64,000 bases of DNA, taken from positions 1 to 64,000 of the forward strand of contig CACJQI010000001.1 in NCBI GenBank assembly GCA_902595535.1, read 5' to 3'. The stretch comes from an uncultured Pelagibacteraceae bacterium. Lineage in GTDB: Bacteria > Pseudomonadota > Alphaproteobacteria > Pelagibacterales > Pelagibacteraceae. The notes beneath the pieces were generated by a model. That model searched no databases. It worked only from the letters and a program-made list of their open reading frames with translations, and was not told the origin of the DNA. A program made the translations under genes and the position numbers. Positions 25,169 to 33,702 of the stretch are shown here, in pieces (position 1 is the first letter of the stretch; the number at the start of each line of letters is the position of its first letter).

Positions 25169-26113
25169 ATGTGTGGAATTGCAGGATTAATTCACAGAGG
25201 AAAATCTTCTAATGTTGGAAGTGAACTACAAGGCATGCTTCAAGCTTTAAAACATAGAGGTGAAGATTCAACTGGTTATGCTTTATATGGTGATACAGAT
25301 GGCAAAAACTTTATTATGCGTTTTAAAGTTGGAGAAAATGTTGGTGAAGGAAGTTCATCAATCATGGAAGATGTTTCAGTTTATGATGAGAGAAAAAAAA
25401 TAGTTGATGAAACTATAAAGGAATTGGGTGCAAAAATTGTTAAAGAAGAGAGAACACTTCCCTACTCACTTAGATATGAAATCAGTTATGATAAGAAAGA
25501 TCTACTAGATTTTTCACAAAGAATAGAGAGCATTCCTGGTGTAGAGATACTTTCAATGGGTAAATCTTTAGAAGTTATAAAAGATCTTGGAAATGCAAAA
25601 GCGGTTTGTGATAGATACTCTTTAGATAAGCTTGTTGGAACTCATGCAATTGGTCATGCTAGAATGGCGACAGAGTCTGGTGTTGATATTAAATCTGCGC
25701 ATCCTTTCTGGGGTTATCCATTTAGTGATGTCTCTGTAGTTCATAATGGTCAACTTACAAATTATTGGAACAACAGAAGAGCTTTAGAAAATAAAGGTAT
25801 GAGATTCATGTCTGAATGTGATTCAGAATTAATTGCAGTTTATATTGCACAGAAAATGAGAGAAGGAGCTAGTCTTGAAGAAGGAATGAAAGATTCTTTA
25901 ACTGGTCTTGATGGAGTTTTTACTTATTTTGTTGCAACAAAAGATTCTTTGGGAATGGCAAAAGATACGATGGCTGCAAAACCATTGGTCCTTTATGAGT
26001 CTGATGAATTAGTTGCAATGGGATCTGAGGAAATAGCAATCAGATCTGTGTTACCACAAGAAATTGATACATATGATCCATTTGATGGGGAGGTAAAAGT
26101 ATGGCGAATATAA
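25169..26113 (+). CDS. Glutamate synthase-like class II amidotransferase subunit (module 1)
   Basis: This 314-residue Ntn-type glutamine amidotransferase starts MCGIAGLIHRG, with Cys2 as the nucleophile after methionine removal. Further family motifs are HRGEDSTGYA, GHARMATES, VVHNGQLTNYW and ECDSEL. It corresponds to the amidotransferase domain of glutamate synthase, or to MgsA of N-methylglutamate synthase, as a separate polypeptide. It overlaps the next gene by 13 bases and has an AGAAGGGG ribosome-binding site. The paralogue at 30779 is 20 residues shorter. The two differ enough that they probably serve different complexes. Confidence 0.85.
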   Translation: MCGIAGLIHRGKSSNVGSELQGMLQALKHRGEDSTGYALYGDTDGKNFIMRFKVGENVGEGSSSIMEDVSVYDERKKIVDETIKELGAKIVKEERTLPYSLRYEISYDKKDLLDFSQRIESIPGVEILSMGKSLEVIKDLGNAKAVCDRYSLDKLVGTHAIGHARMATESGVDIKSAHPFWGYPFSDVSVVHNGQLTNYWNNRRALENKGMRFMSECDSELIAVYIAQKMREGASLEEGMKDSLTGLDGVFTYFVATKDSLGMAKDTMAAKPLVLYESDELVAMGSEEIAIRSVLPQEIDTYDPFDGEVKVWRI

Positions 26114-26955
26114 AAACTGTTGAAAAAAAATCAAAAGCTCAGTCAATGGGTATGCATACTGAAGTTCTAACAGGTAGAACTCAGCAAAAATTCTTTAATC
26201 CTGATGAGGCTGAAAACTTTTATTACTTTGGTACTTATGATGTTGATTTTAACAAAAGAACGGATCTTGATGTTAAAGATATGACAGCGCCAGAAGCTAA
26301 TAAAGAAATTGATAAATTAATGAGTGAAGGTTACGGAACTATTGTAATTAAAAACCCTCAAGGAAAACATAGTTTAGGTGTTGGAATACTAAATAAATTA
26401 AACTTAATTTTTGAAGGAAGTTTAGGTTATTTTGGTATGGGGTCTTGTGACGGTCCAACAGTTAGAATTAACGGTAGAGTTGGTTGGTCTTGTGCTGAAA
26501 ATTTAATGGCAGGTAAAGTTGTAATTGAAAAAAATGCAGGTTCTTGTTTTGGAGCAGCAATTAGAGGTGGAGATTTAATCTGTAAAGGAAGTGTCGGTGC
26601 AAGAACAGGTATCGATATGAAAGGTGGAACTATCATTATCGGTGGTGATGCTGGAGCATTTACAGGTTTCATGATGCAAAGAGGTAGAATAATTATTCTT
26701 GGAGATGTTGGAATAAATCTAGGTGATTCTATGTATGATGGGACAATTTTCGTAGGTGGTAAAATTGGATCTTATGGTAGTGATGCTGTAGACGCTGATT
26801 TGACTGCAAGTGATCAAGATTGGTTAAAAAGAAAATTAAAAGTTGCTGAAATCGGTGAAAATTTTGATGTAAGTAAAATGAAAAAAATTGTAGCTGGTAA
26901 AAAACTTTGGAATTACGATAATTTAGAACCTACTGAGAAGAAAGGAGCAATTTAA
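26101..26955 (+). CDS. Glutamate synthase-like GXGXG beta-helix subunit (module 1)
   Basis: This 284-residue protein has the right-handed beta-helix (GXGXG) domain found at the C-terminus of glutamate synthase large chains. Repeating turns such as GRVGWSCAENLMAGK, GSVGARTGIDMKGG, GDAGAFTGFMMQRG and GDVGINLGDSMYDG build the helix. It has an N-terminal extension of about 60 residues not present in its paralogue at 31663. In N-methylglutamate synthase the equivalent subunit is MgsB, with a structural role between the amidotransferase and FMN subunits. It overlaps the preceding gene by 13 bases and shares its last base with the start of the next. Confidence 0.83.
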   Translation: MANIKTVEKKSKAQSMGMHTEVLTGRTQQKFFNPDEAENFYYFGTYDVDFNKRTDLDVKDMTAPEANKEIDKLMSEGYGTIVIKNPQGKHSLGVGILNKLNLIFEGSLGYFGMGSCDGPTVRINGRVGWSCAENLMAGKVVIEKNAGSCFGAAIRGGDLICKGSVGARTGIDMKGGTIIIGGDAGAFTGFMMQRGRIIILGDVGINLGDSMYDGTIFVGGKIGSYGSDAVDADLTASDQDWLKRKLKVAEIGENFDVSKMKKIVAGKKLWNYDNLEPTEKKGAI

Positions 26956-28364
26956 TGCCTAGGAAAAAATCTAAAAAGAAAAATGGTAACGGAAGTGTTG
27001 GTGGAAAAGCTGACGTTCATACGCATGAAGAAGGAAAAAGAAATAAAAGTCTATTAGGGCATAATGCTATTTTTACTCCTGAGGTAATTGACGATATTCA
27101 CATTAAGTCTCAATTAGGAAGATACAGAATGCGTGGAATGGCATTGATGAAAAAAATTCCAACATTTGATGATCTGGTTTTCTTACCTGGAACACTTACA
27201 AGATTTGTAATTGAAGGTTACAGAGAAAAATGTGAAACTAAGACTGTAATTGGTCCAAGATGTGAAAATCCTATTGAACTAGATATACCTGTTTATATTA
27301 CTGGTATGAGTTTTGGTGCGCTTTCTTATGAGGCTAAAACTGCTTTAGCAAGAGGTGCTACTATGGCTGGAAGTGCTACATGTTCAGGAGAAGGTGGAAT
27401 GATACCAGATGAAAGAAGATATTCTGAAAAATGGTATTACCAATGTATTCAATCAAGATATGGATTTAATCCTCATCATGCTCAACTTGCAGATGGAATT
27501 GAAGTTTTCATCGGCCAAGGTCAAAAAGTTGGAATGGGTGGACACTTAATGGGTCAAAAAGTAACTGACCAAGTAGCTGAAATGAGATCGTTACCATCAG
27601 GTATTGATCAAAGATCACCTGCTAGACACCCAGACTGGTTAGGTCCAGATGACTTAGCATTGAAAGTTGAAGAATTAAGACAACTAACAAAAAACAAAGT
27701 TCCAATTCAATTAAAGCTTGGTGCATCAAAAGTATATGATGACGTTCGTATGGCTGCTAAATGTGATCCTGACTCTATTTACTTAGATGGAATGGAAGGT
27801 TCTACTGGAGCTGGTCCTCATATAGCTGCTGCAAATACTGGAATTCCTGGAATTGCTGCGATTAGAGAAGCCAGAAGAGCTATTGATGATGTCGGTAAAA
27901 CTGGAAAAGTTACTTTAATTTATGCCGGTGGTGTAAGAGATGGTGCTGATATGGCTAAAGCATTAGCTTTAGGTGCTGATGCAATTGCAATAGGAACAGG
28001 TTCAATGATCGCATTAAACTGTAATAAAGATATCCCAGAAGCAAACTTTGAAAAAGAAATGGGTGTAAAAGCAGGTGAATGTTATCACTGTCATACAGGA
28101 CGTTGTCCAGTTGGAGTTGCAACTCAGGATCCTAAATTAAGAGCAAGATTAAATCCTGATGATGCTGCACTTAGAGTTTACAACTATCTTCATTCAATGA
28201 CTTTAGAAGCTCAACTTTTAGCAAGAGCATGTGGCAAAACTAATATTCACTCTTTAGAGCCTGAAGATTTAGCTGCACTAACATCAGAAGCATCTGCTTT
28301 AGCAAAAGTTCCATTAGCTGGAACAAACTATACAGTTGGTGTAGATAACTATCATAAAATTTAG
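26955..28364 (+). CDS. Glutamate synthase-like FMN subunit with Fe-S cysteines (module 1)
   Basis: This 469-residue protein has the FMN-binding (alpha/beta barrel) domain of glutamate synthase. FMN and substrate motifs include ITGMSFGALSYEAK, LYLDGMEGSTGAGP-like and IYAGGVRDGADMAKALALGADA. The Fe-S loop is ECYHCHTGRCPVG, with Cys376, Cys379 and Cys384. The last two align with glutamate synthase ligands, and the first is three residues closer than in classical GltB. An extra lysine-rich head of about 30 residues precedes the domain. The retained cysteines suggest electron transfer, unlike the paralogue at 32349. Its exact reaction is unknown. Confidence 0.85.
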   Translation: MPRKKSKKKNGNGSVGGKADVHTHEEGKRNKSLLGHNAIFTPEVIDDIHIKSQLGRYRMRGMALMKKIPTFDDLVFLPGTLTRFVIEGYREKCETKTVIGPRCENPIELDIPVYITGMSFGALSYEAKTALARGATMAGSATCSGEGGMIPDERRYSEKWYYQCIQSRYGFNPHHAQLADGIEVFIGQGQKVGMGGHLMGQKVTDQVAEMRSLPSGIDQRSPARHPDWLGPDDLALKVEELRQLTKNKVPIQLKLGASKVYDDVRMAAKCDPDSIYLDGMEGSTGAGPHIAAANTGIPGIAAIREARRAIDDVGKTGKVTLIYAGGVRDGADMAKALALGADAIAIGTGSMIALNCNKDIPEANFEKEMGVKAGECYHCHTGRCPVGVATQDPKLRARLNPDDAALRVYNYLHSMTLEAQLLARACGKTNIHSLEPEDLAALTSEASALAKVPLAGTNYTVGVDNYHKI

Positions 28365-28372
28365 GGGTAATT

Positions 28373-28789
28373 ATGGTTAAGAAAAAAAATAAAAAAAAAG
28401 TTGTCAAATCAAAAGCTGTTAAAGACCAACAATTAGGAAAGAAAAAAGAAACAGCTAGAGAAAAAATGATTGGTCAATCAATCGGTTATAGATATGACGT
28501 TAACTTGCTACCAGATTATACTAAGATAACTCCTTTCTTGAAAAAATATATAGAAGCGATGGGATGGGATGATTTAAATTGGTTAGAAGATGTGCATATG
28601 GGTTACGAAGAAGGAAGACCAGCAGTTTTTTGTAGAAATGCAAATGGCTGGGTAACTATTCCAAGTTCAATCAAACTACCAAACAACCAACAAGACAGAG
28701 ACATGATTGCAAGAGAGCTTTTAGTTAAGTTTCAAATGTCTCCTAAGCACCCTCTAGTTGATTTGAAAAAAGCTTACTTAAAATTTTAA
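28373..28789 (+). CDS. Lysine-rich uncharacterised protein of module 1
   Basis: This 138-residue protein begins with a highly basic tail (MVKKKNKKKVVKSKAVKD) and then a compact domain with YDVNLLPDYTKITPFLKKYIEAMGWDDLNWLEDVHMGYEEG. It contains a single cysteine. The basic tail resembles the head of the preceding FMN subunit, and the spacing is only eight bases, so it may be a fourth subunit of the module 1 complex. No counterpart exists in module 2. A terminator-like hairpin follows it, marking the end of the operon. I do not recognise a family. Confidence 0.6.
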   Translation: MVKKKNKKKVVKSKAVKDQQLGKKKETAREKMIGQSIGYRYDVNLLPDYTKITPFLKKYIEAMGWDDLNWLEDVHMGYEEGRPAVFCRNANGWVTIPSSIKLPNNQQDRDMIARELLVKFQMSPKHPLVDLKKAYLKF

Positions 28790-28817
28790 TTATACAATCA
28801 GAAGTTGATAATTAATT

Positions 28818-28845
28818 AAAAACCCAGTGTTCGCAATGGGTTTTT
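28818..28845 (+). terminator. Intrinsic terminator after module 1
   Basis: A nine-base stem (AAAAACCCA with TGGGTTTTT) around a ten-base loop lies 28 bases past the last module 1 gene. The right arm ends in five T residues. It separates module 1 from the amt gene, which therefore probably has its own promoter in the remaining 70 bases. Confidence 0.65.
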
Positions 28846-28916
28846 AATCATTCTTTCGTTTGTATCGAATCAAAAAATTTAATAGGGTTTTATAAAAACT
28901 AATATGGAGTGAGATT

Positions 28917-30320
28917 ATGACTAATGAACTAGAGGCTCTTAATACCATATTTACAGAATTTTACTACTGGGTAACGGTAGTACTGATGTTTTTAATTCAC
29001 GTCGGTTTCTGTATGTATGAAGTTGGAGCTTCACGTTACAAACACCATCAACATACTCTTATGAAAAACACAATGCTGATACCTTTAGTAACAGTAACAT
29101 GGTTTTTGTTTGGTTGGTGGATTTATTGGGCTTTTCCAACAGGACCTGGAATTGCACCTTCAATAATAACAGAAAGCACTGCTTTGATTACTGGTGGAGA
29201 TTATGGCGGTAATACGTTAGCAAACCCAATGACAAGTGAATTTATGGCTATTAATTTAAATGATAAATTAATGGGTGTATTTTGGGCTGCATTTCTTTTA
29301 TTCTCATGGACAGCTGCTTCTATCGTTTCAGGCGCAATCATTGAAAGAATTACAACTTTTGCATTTGGAGTTTTAGCAATTGCAATAGGATCTGTTTTCT
29401 GGTCAATTGATGCTGCTTGGGGTTGGCACTTTGATGGATGGATGCTTAAAATTTTAGGATACCATGATGCTTACGCGTCAGGTGTAATTCATGCAATTGC
29501 TGGTGGATTTGCTTTAGGTGTTCTTATGGTTTTAGGACCAAGAATTGGAAAATTTTCATCTAGTGGTGAACCAAGAAATATTGGACCAAGAAATCCTTGG
29601 CTAGTTACAGTTGGATTATTTTTAATTTATACTGGTTTTTGGGGATTTTATGCAGCGTGTAATGTTCCAATCTATGACCTTGGACCTGAATATGGAATGG
29701 AAGGTGTAACTTTTTGGACAGCTACAAACATATATTTAACCCCTACTACACTTAGTGGTATAACGATGAACTTCTTGATGTCTTTATCAGGAGGATTGTT
29801 AGCCGGATATGTGATCGCAAAAGGTGATCCATTCTGGACATACTCAAGTGGACTAGCAGGTATCATATGTGCTTCAGCTGGAAATGATTTATATCATCCA
29901 ATTCAAGCAATGGTCATTGGTATGATTGGTGTTGTGATTGCATATAAACTACATTACTGGGTTGAACGTAAGTTCAAAATCGATGATGCGGTTGGTGCAG
30001 TAGCAGTACATGGTTATGCTGGATTTGTTGGTCTCGTGATTTGTGGCTTTGTATTAAATGGTTACCCATCATCTGGTTACAGTGTTGGAGCTATGTGGGA
30101 CGGATCAACTTACGCAACTATTAACCCATTAGGACAATTCCTAGGAGCATGTGTAATGTTTATAGTTCTTGGACTAATACCAGGCTATATCATAGCTAAA
30201 GTACTTAACGGTATGGGTAAATTAAGAATCCCACGTGAAGTTGAAATAGCTGGATTAGACTACGAAATGATGGAATCAGCTAAAGAAGATGAAAAAGCTG
30301 TTTCATCAGCAACCAGGTAA
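28917..30320 (+). CDS. amt: Ammonium/methylammonium transporter, Amt family
   Basis: This 467-residue polytopic membrane protein belongs to the Amt/Mep/Rh family. The twin pore histidines are present as His192 (ASGVIHAIAGG) and His365 (AVAVHGYAGF). The N-terminal segment VVLMFLIHVGFCMYEVGASR and the loop SAGNDLYHPIQAM are family-like but divergent from standard AmtB. It lies between two modules that handle amines through glutamate, so methylammonium may be a substrate as well as ammonium. No glnK follows; a small single-helix protein does. A GGAGTGAG ribosome-binding site precedes the ATG. Confidence 0.9.
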   Translation: MTNELEALNTIFTEFYYWVTVVLMFLIHVGFCMYEVGASRYKHHQHTLMKNTMLIPLVTVTWFLFGWWIYWAFPTGPGIAPSIITESTALITGGDYGGNTLANPMTSEFMAINLNDKLMGVFWAAFLLFSWTAASIVSGAIIERITTFAFGVLAIAIGSVFWSIDAAWGWHFDGWMLKILGYHDAYASGVIHAIAGGFALGVLMVLGPRIGKFSSSGEPRNIGPRNPWLVTVGLFLIYTGFWGFYAACNVPIYDLGPEYGMEGVTFWTATNIYLTPTTLSGITMNFLMSLSGGLLAGYVIAKGDPFWTYSSGLAGIICASAGNDLYHPIQAMVIGMIGVVIAYKLHYWVERKFKIDDAVGAVAVHGYAGFVGLVICGFVLNGYPSSGYSVGAMWDGSTYATINPLGQFLGACVMFIVLGLIPGYIIAKVLNGMGKLRIPREVEIAGLDYEMMESAKEDEKAVSSATR

Positions 30321-30331
30321 AGGAGAAAAAT

Positions 30332-30556
30332 ATGGCTACAGTAACAAACTGGATTGAACATTTAAGCAGTGATGAAGTTGCAGGGTCAATTTACCCTGGA
30401 GCTGGATCTTCTGAAACTGCACTTGTTATTTTATGTGCAGTGATCTGGATTGGTTGGCATGTTTTGACTGCAAAATCTGAAAGTGATGAACTTTCTAGAT
30501 TGGCTAGAAAAAAATATGGTGCTAATGATCATAAAAGCAATATTACCGATTGGTAA
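30332..30556 (+). CDS. Small single-helix protein after amt
   Basis: This 74-residue protein begins 11 bases after the amt stop with an AAAGGAGAAAA ribosome-binding site. It has a soluble N-terminus (NWIEHLSSDEVAGSIYPGAGSS), one transmembrane helix (ALVILCAVIWIGWHVL) and a charged C-terminus (ESDELSRLARKKYG). It is followed by a strong terminator, so amt and this gene form a two-gene unit. No family is recognised; a membrane partner of the transporter is a reasonable inference from the operon only. Confidence 0.7.
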   Translation: MATVTNWIEHLSSDEVAGSIYPGAGSSETALVILCAVIWIGWHVLTAKSESDELSRLARKKYGANDHKSNITDW

Positions 30557-30572
30557 TTAAATAAATAATTTG

Positions 30573-30605
30573 GGGCGCTACTTAATTGTAGCGCCCTTTT
30601 TTTTT
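30573..30605 (+). terminator. Strong intrinsic terminator after amt unit
   Basis: A perfect nine-base GC-rich stem (GGGCGCTAC and GTAGCGCCC) with loop TTAATT is followed by nine T residues. In such AT-rich DNA this is a conspicuous element. It ends the amt transcript 17 bases after the stop of the small downstream gene. Confidence 0.93.
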
Positions 30606-30614
30606 GATTAAAAT

Positions 30615-30767
30615 ATGACAGATAAAAACAACGAAGAACTAAGGCCATCGAAAATGAGAGGTGTGGCATTTCCAAAAGCTAAATATGGTGCGATAGCGGC
30701 TATAATCATCATTGTAGTAGTTAATATTATTTACTATAAAGATTTCTTTATTTCTTTAATAAACTAA
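30615..30767 (+). CDS. Small membrane protein preceding mgsA-like gene
   Basis: A 50-residue frame read directly from the sequence begins MTDKNNEELRPSKMRG and continues into one hydrophobic helix (AAIIIIVVVNIIYYK). It begins ten bases after the terminator and stops 11 bases before the module 2 amidotransferase gene. Its start would therefore lie at or just after a new transcription start, and it might be leaderless. Codon use is consistent with the surroundings, but at this length it could be fortuitous. No family is recognised. Confidence 0.45.
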   Translation: MTDKNNEELRPSKMRGVAFPKAKYGAIAAIIIIVVVNIIYYKDFFISLIN

Positions 30768-30778
30768 ACAAAAATAAT

Positions 30779-31663
30779 ATGTGTGGAATTGTCGGCATCT
30801 ATTTAAAAACAAATAAATTTGAAAAAAGTTTGGGTAAGATGTTGTCTGGGATGCTAAACAACATGGAGTCTAGAGGTCCTGATAGTGCTGGATTTGCAAT
30901 TTACAAAAAAGAAGAAGAAAAAATTTTCAAATATTCATTATGTATTGGTGATTTAGATTTTAATAAATTTAAAAAAGAAATCTCTAAAAAAATCAAAAAA
31001 TTTAAATTAAATCAATATTCAGACCATGTAATTCTTAAAACTCCGATGGAGCCTAAGACTGTTATAAAAATAATTAATAATAGTTTTCCAGAAATTTCAC
31101 TGGTTGGTTATGGAAATTCAATTGAAATTTTTAAACAAGTTGGAAACCCAAAAGATGTAGTTAAAAAATTTAAATTAGATAGTTTTAGTGGTACCCATGG
31201 AATTGGTCACACTAGAATGGCAACAGAAAGTGCCATAACTACAGATGGTTCTCACCCCTATTCTACTGGAAAAGATGAGTGTTTAGTACATAATGGATCA
31301 TTATCAAACCATAATAATCTTAGAAGAGAGCTGGTAAAAAAAGGTAGTATTTTTAATTCAGAAAATGACACTGAAGTTGCAGCAGGTTATGTTTCAAATA
31401 GTTTGATAAATAAGAAATCATTAAAAGATACTTTGGTGTCAGGTTTAAAAGACTTGGATGGTTTTTATACATTTATTACTGGTACTAAAAAAGGATTTGC
31501 AATTGTTAGAGATGAAATAGCTTGTAAGCCAGCTGTCATAGCTGAAACAAAAAACTATGTAGCTATTGCATCTGAATTTCAAGCAATGGCTCATTTACCA
31601 GATGTAAATAGTGCAAAAATTTTTGAACCAGAACCTGGTATTGTTTATTCTTGGGGAAGTTAA
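30779..31663 (+). CDS. mgsA: N-methylglutamate synthase amidotransferase-like subunit (module 2)
   Basis: This 294-residue class II amidotransferase begins MCGIVGIYLKT, so Cys2 is the nucleophile. Motifs RGPDSAGFAIY, GIGHTRMATES, CLVHNGSLSNHNN and SENDTEVAAGY match the glutamate synthase amidotransferase domain. The length agrees with MgsA of N-methylglutamate synthase. The next gene starts within its stop codon (TAATG). Together with mgsB, mgsC and gmaS-like genes it forms the indirect methylamine pathway, in which methylamine is transferred onto glutamate. Confidence 0.83.
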   Translation: MCGIVGIYLKTNKFEKSLGKMLSGMLNNMESRGPDSAGFAIYKKEEEKIFKYSLCIGDLDFNKFKKEISKKIKKFKLNQYSDHVILKTPMEPKTVIKIINNSFPEISLVGYGNSIEIFKQVGNPKDVVKKFKLDSFSGTHGIGHTRMATESAITTDGSHPYSTGKDECLVHNGSLSNHNNLRRELVKKGSIFNSENDTEVAAGYVSNSLINKKSLKDTLVSGLKDLDGFYTFITGTKKGFAIVRDEIACKPAVIAETKNYVAIASEFQAMAHLPDVNSAKIFEPEPGIVYSWGS

Positions 31664-32346
31664 TGAAATTAGATTTAAAGAGATTAAAATTAAGGGAAGT
31701 GAATGAAAAATTACAAAGTTTAGATCGTAAACAAAATGATAGAGATTTTACAATAGTTAATCCAGAGGGAAATCATGCTCTTTGTGCGGGGTTAACAGAG
31801 GAGATCAATATAAATATTAAAGGACATGTGGGTTATTACTGTGCAGGAATGAATCAAAAAGCTCAGATTACTATTGATGGAAACGTCGGTACTGGTGTGG
31901 CTGAAAATATGATGTCAGGAAAAGTTCATGTTAAAGGTAACGCTTCTCAATCAGCTGGTGCTACTGCACATGGGGGGCTATTAATAATTGATGGTGATGC
32001 TAGTTCTAGATGTGGAATTTCGATGAAAGGAATTGATATTATTGTAAAAGGATCAGTCGGGCATATGTCTGGTTTCATGTCTCAATCAGGCAACATGGTA
32101 GTATGTGGTGATGCTGGTGAGGCATTAGGTGATAGTTTATATGAAACTAACATATATATAAGAGGTGAAGTTAAATCACTTGGTGCAGATTGTGTTGAAA
32201 AAAAAATGGATAAAAATCATATTAAAAAACTTAGCTTACTTTTAAAAGAAGCAAATATTAAAGATTATAAAGCTGAAAGTTTTAAACGTTACGGTTCAGC
32301 AAGAAAATTATATAACTTTAAAATTGATAATGTATCAAACTATTAA
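31663..32346 (+). CDS. mgsB: N-methylglutamate synthase beta-helix subunit (module 2)
   Basis: This 227-residue GXGXG-domain protein is translated from the ATG at 31663, which overlaps the preceding stop (TAATG); a TTG 12 bases earlier is less likely. Beta-helix turns include GHVGYYCAGMNQKA, GNVGTGVAENMMSGK, GNASQSAGATAHGG and GSVGHMSGFMSQSG. It lacks the N-terminal extension of the module 1 paralogue. It corresponds to MgsB, the scaffold subunit of N-methylglutamate synthase, and ends two bases before the FMN subunit gene. Confidence 0.83.
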   Translation: MKLDLKRLKLREVNEKLQSLDRKQNDRDFTIVNPEGNHALCAGLTEEININIKGHVGYYCAGMNQKAQITIDGNVGTGVAENMMSGKVHVKGNASQSAGATAHGGLLIIDGDASSRCGISMKGIDIIVKGSVGHMSGFMSQSGNMVVCGDAGEALGDSLYETNIYIRGEVKSLGADCVEKKMDKNHIKKLSLLLKEANIKDYKAESFKRYGSARKLYNFKIDNVSNY

Positions 32347-32348
32347 AT

Positions 32349-33668
32349 ATGAAAAAAAATAATAAAACACATCCTCGTCAGTCTTGGACTTTTGATGAAT
32401 ATACAAATTCTGAAATTAGAAGAGCGGCTGAAACAGGGATATACGATATAAGAGGTGGTGGATCAAAAAGGAAACTTCCTCATTTTGATGACTTGTTATT
32501 CTTAGGTGCATCAATGTCTAGATATCCTTTAGAAGGTTATCGAGAAAAATGTACAACTAATGTAACGCTTGGAACTAAATACGCAAAAAAACCATTAGAA
32601 TTAGATATACCAATTACAATTGCTGGAATGAGCTTTGGAGCTTTATCAGGTCCTGCTAAAGAAGCATTAGGTAGAGGAGCAAGTGCCGCTGGAACTTCTA
32701 CAACAACTGGTGATGGCGGAATGACTCCAGAAGAAAGAGGACAATCAAAATATCTAGTTTATCAATTATTACCTTCCAGATACGGCATGAATCCTGATGA
32801 TTTGAGAAAGGCCGATGCAATAGAAGTTGTTATTGGACAAGGTGCAAAACCAGGTGGAGGTGGAATGTTATTAGGTCAAAAAATCAATGATCGAGTAGCA
32901 AAAATGAGAACTTTACCAAAAGGTGTAGATCAAAGATCAGCTTGTAGGCATCCTGATTGGACAGGACCAGATGATCTAAAAATTAAGATTTTAGAATTAA
33001 GAGAGATTACCAAATGGAAAGTTCCAATATTTATAAAAATTGCTGGAGCTAGACCATATTATGATACTGCTTTAGCTGTAAAAGCAGGAGCAGATGTTGT
33101 TGTTCTTGATGGAATGCAAGGAGGAACAGCTGCAACACAAGAAGTATTTATTGAAAATGTTGGTCAACCTACCCTCGCTTGTATTAAGCCTGCTGTTGAT
33201 GCACTTCAAGATTTAAATTCACACCGTGAGGTTCAATTAGTCATATCTGGAGGTATTAGAAATGGAGGTGATGTTGCTAAAGCTTTAGCCTTAGGAGCTG
33301 ACGCTGTATCAATTGGAAGTGCAGCTATGATTGCAATTGGTGATAATGATCCTAAATGGGAAAAAGAATATAATAAACTTGGGACTACCGCAGGTGCATA
33401 TGATGATTGGCATGAAGGAAATGATCCAGCTGGAATTTCAACTCAAAATCCAAAATTAATGAAAAGATTAGATCCTGTTAAAGCAGGTAAAAGATTAACT
33501 AATTATTTAAAAGTAATGACGCTTGAAGCACAAACTCTTGCAAGGGCTTGTGGAAAAAATAGCCTTCACAATCTTGAACCTGAAGATTTATGTGCTTTAA
33601 CAGTAGAAGCGGCAGCTATGGCTGGAGTTCCCTTAGCTGGTACGAACTGGATACCTGGAAAAAAATAA
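32349..33668 (+). CDS. mgsC: N-methylglutamate synthase FMN subunit lacking Fe-S cysteines (module 2)
   Basis: This 439-residue FMN-domain protein is a paralogue of the gene at 26955. Core motifs are kept: ITIAGMSFGALSGPAKEA, RHPDWTGPDDLKIK, VVLDGMQGG and VISGGIRNGGDVAKALALG. In the loop where glutamate synthase binds its cluster, the three cysteines are replaced by Tyr351, Trp354 and Asp359 (AYDDWHEGNDPAG). N-methylglutamate synthase performs a redox-neutral exchange of methylamine for the amino group of glutamate and uses FMN, so loss of the cluster fits MgsC. The size also fits. Confidence 0.83.
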   Translation: MKKNNKTHPRQSWTFDEYTNSEIRRAAETGIYDIRGGGSKRKLPHFDDLLFLGASMSRYPLEGYREKCTTNVTLGTKYAKKPLELDIPITIAGMSFGALSGPAKEALGRGASAAGTSTTTGDGGMTPEERGQSKYLVYQLLPSRYGMNPDDLRKADAIEVVIGQGAKPGGGGMLLGQKINDRVAKMRTLPKGVDQRSACRHPDWTGPDDLKIKILELREITKWKVPIFIKIAGARPYYDTALAVKAGADVVVLDGMQGGTAATQEVFIENVGQPTLACIKPAVDALQDLNSHREVQLVISGGIRNGGDVAKALALGADAVSIGSAAMIAIGDNDPKWEKEYNKLGTTAGAYDDWHEGNDPAGISTQNPKLMKRLDPVKAGKRLTNYLKVMTLEAQTLARACGKNSLHNLEPEDLCALTVEAAAMAGVPLAGTNWIPGKK

Positions 33669-33702
33669 TTGATTATATTTTTTTAAACAAGTAGGATTAT
33701 TT

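Noticed and set aside
25169..33668. Either module being the housekeeping GltBD glutamate synthase.
   Set aside because: The large chain is split into three genes and no GltD-like NADPH subunit is present, so a conventional GOGAT role does not fit.
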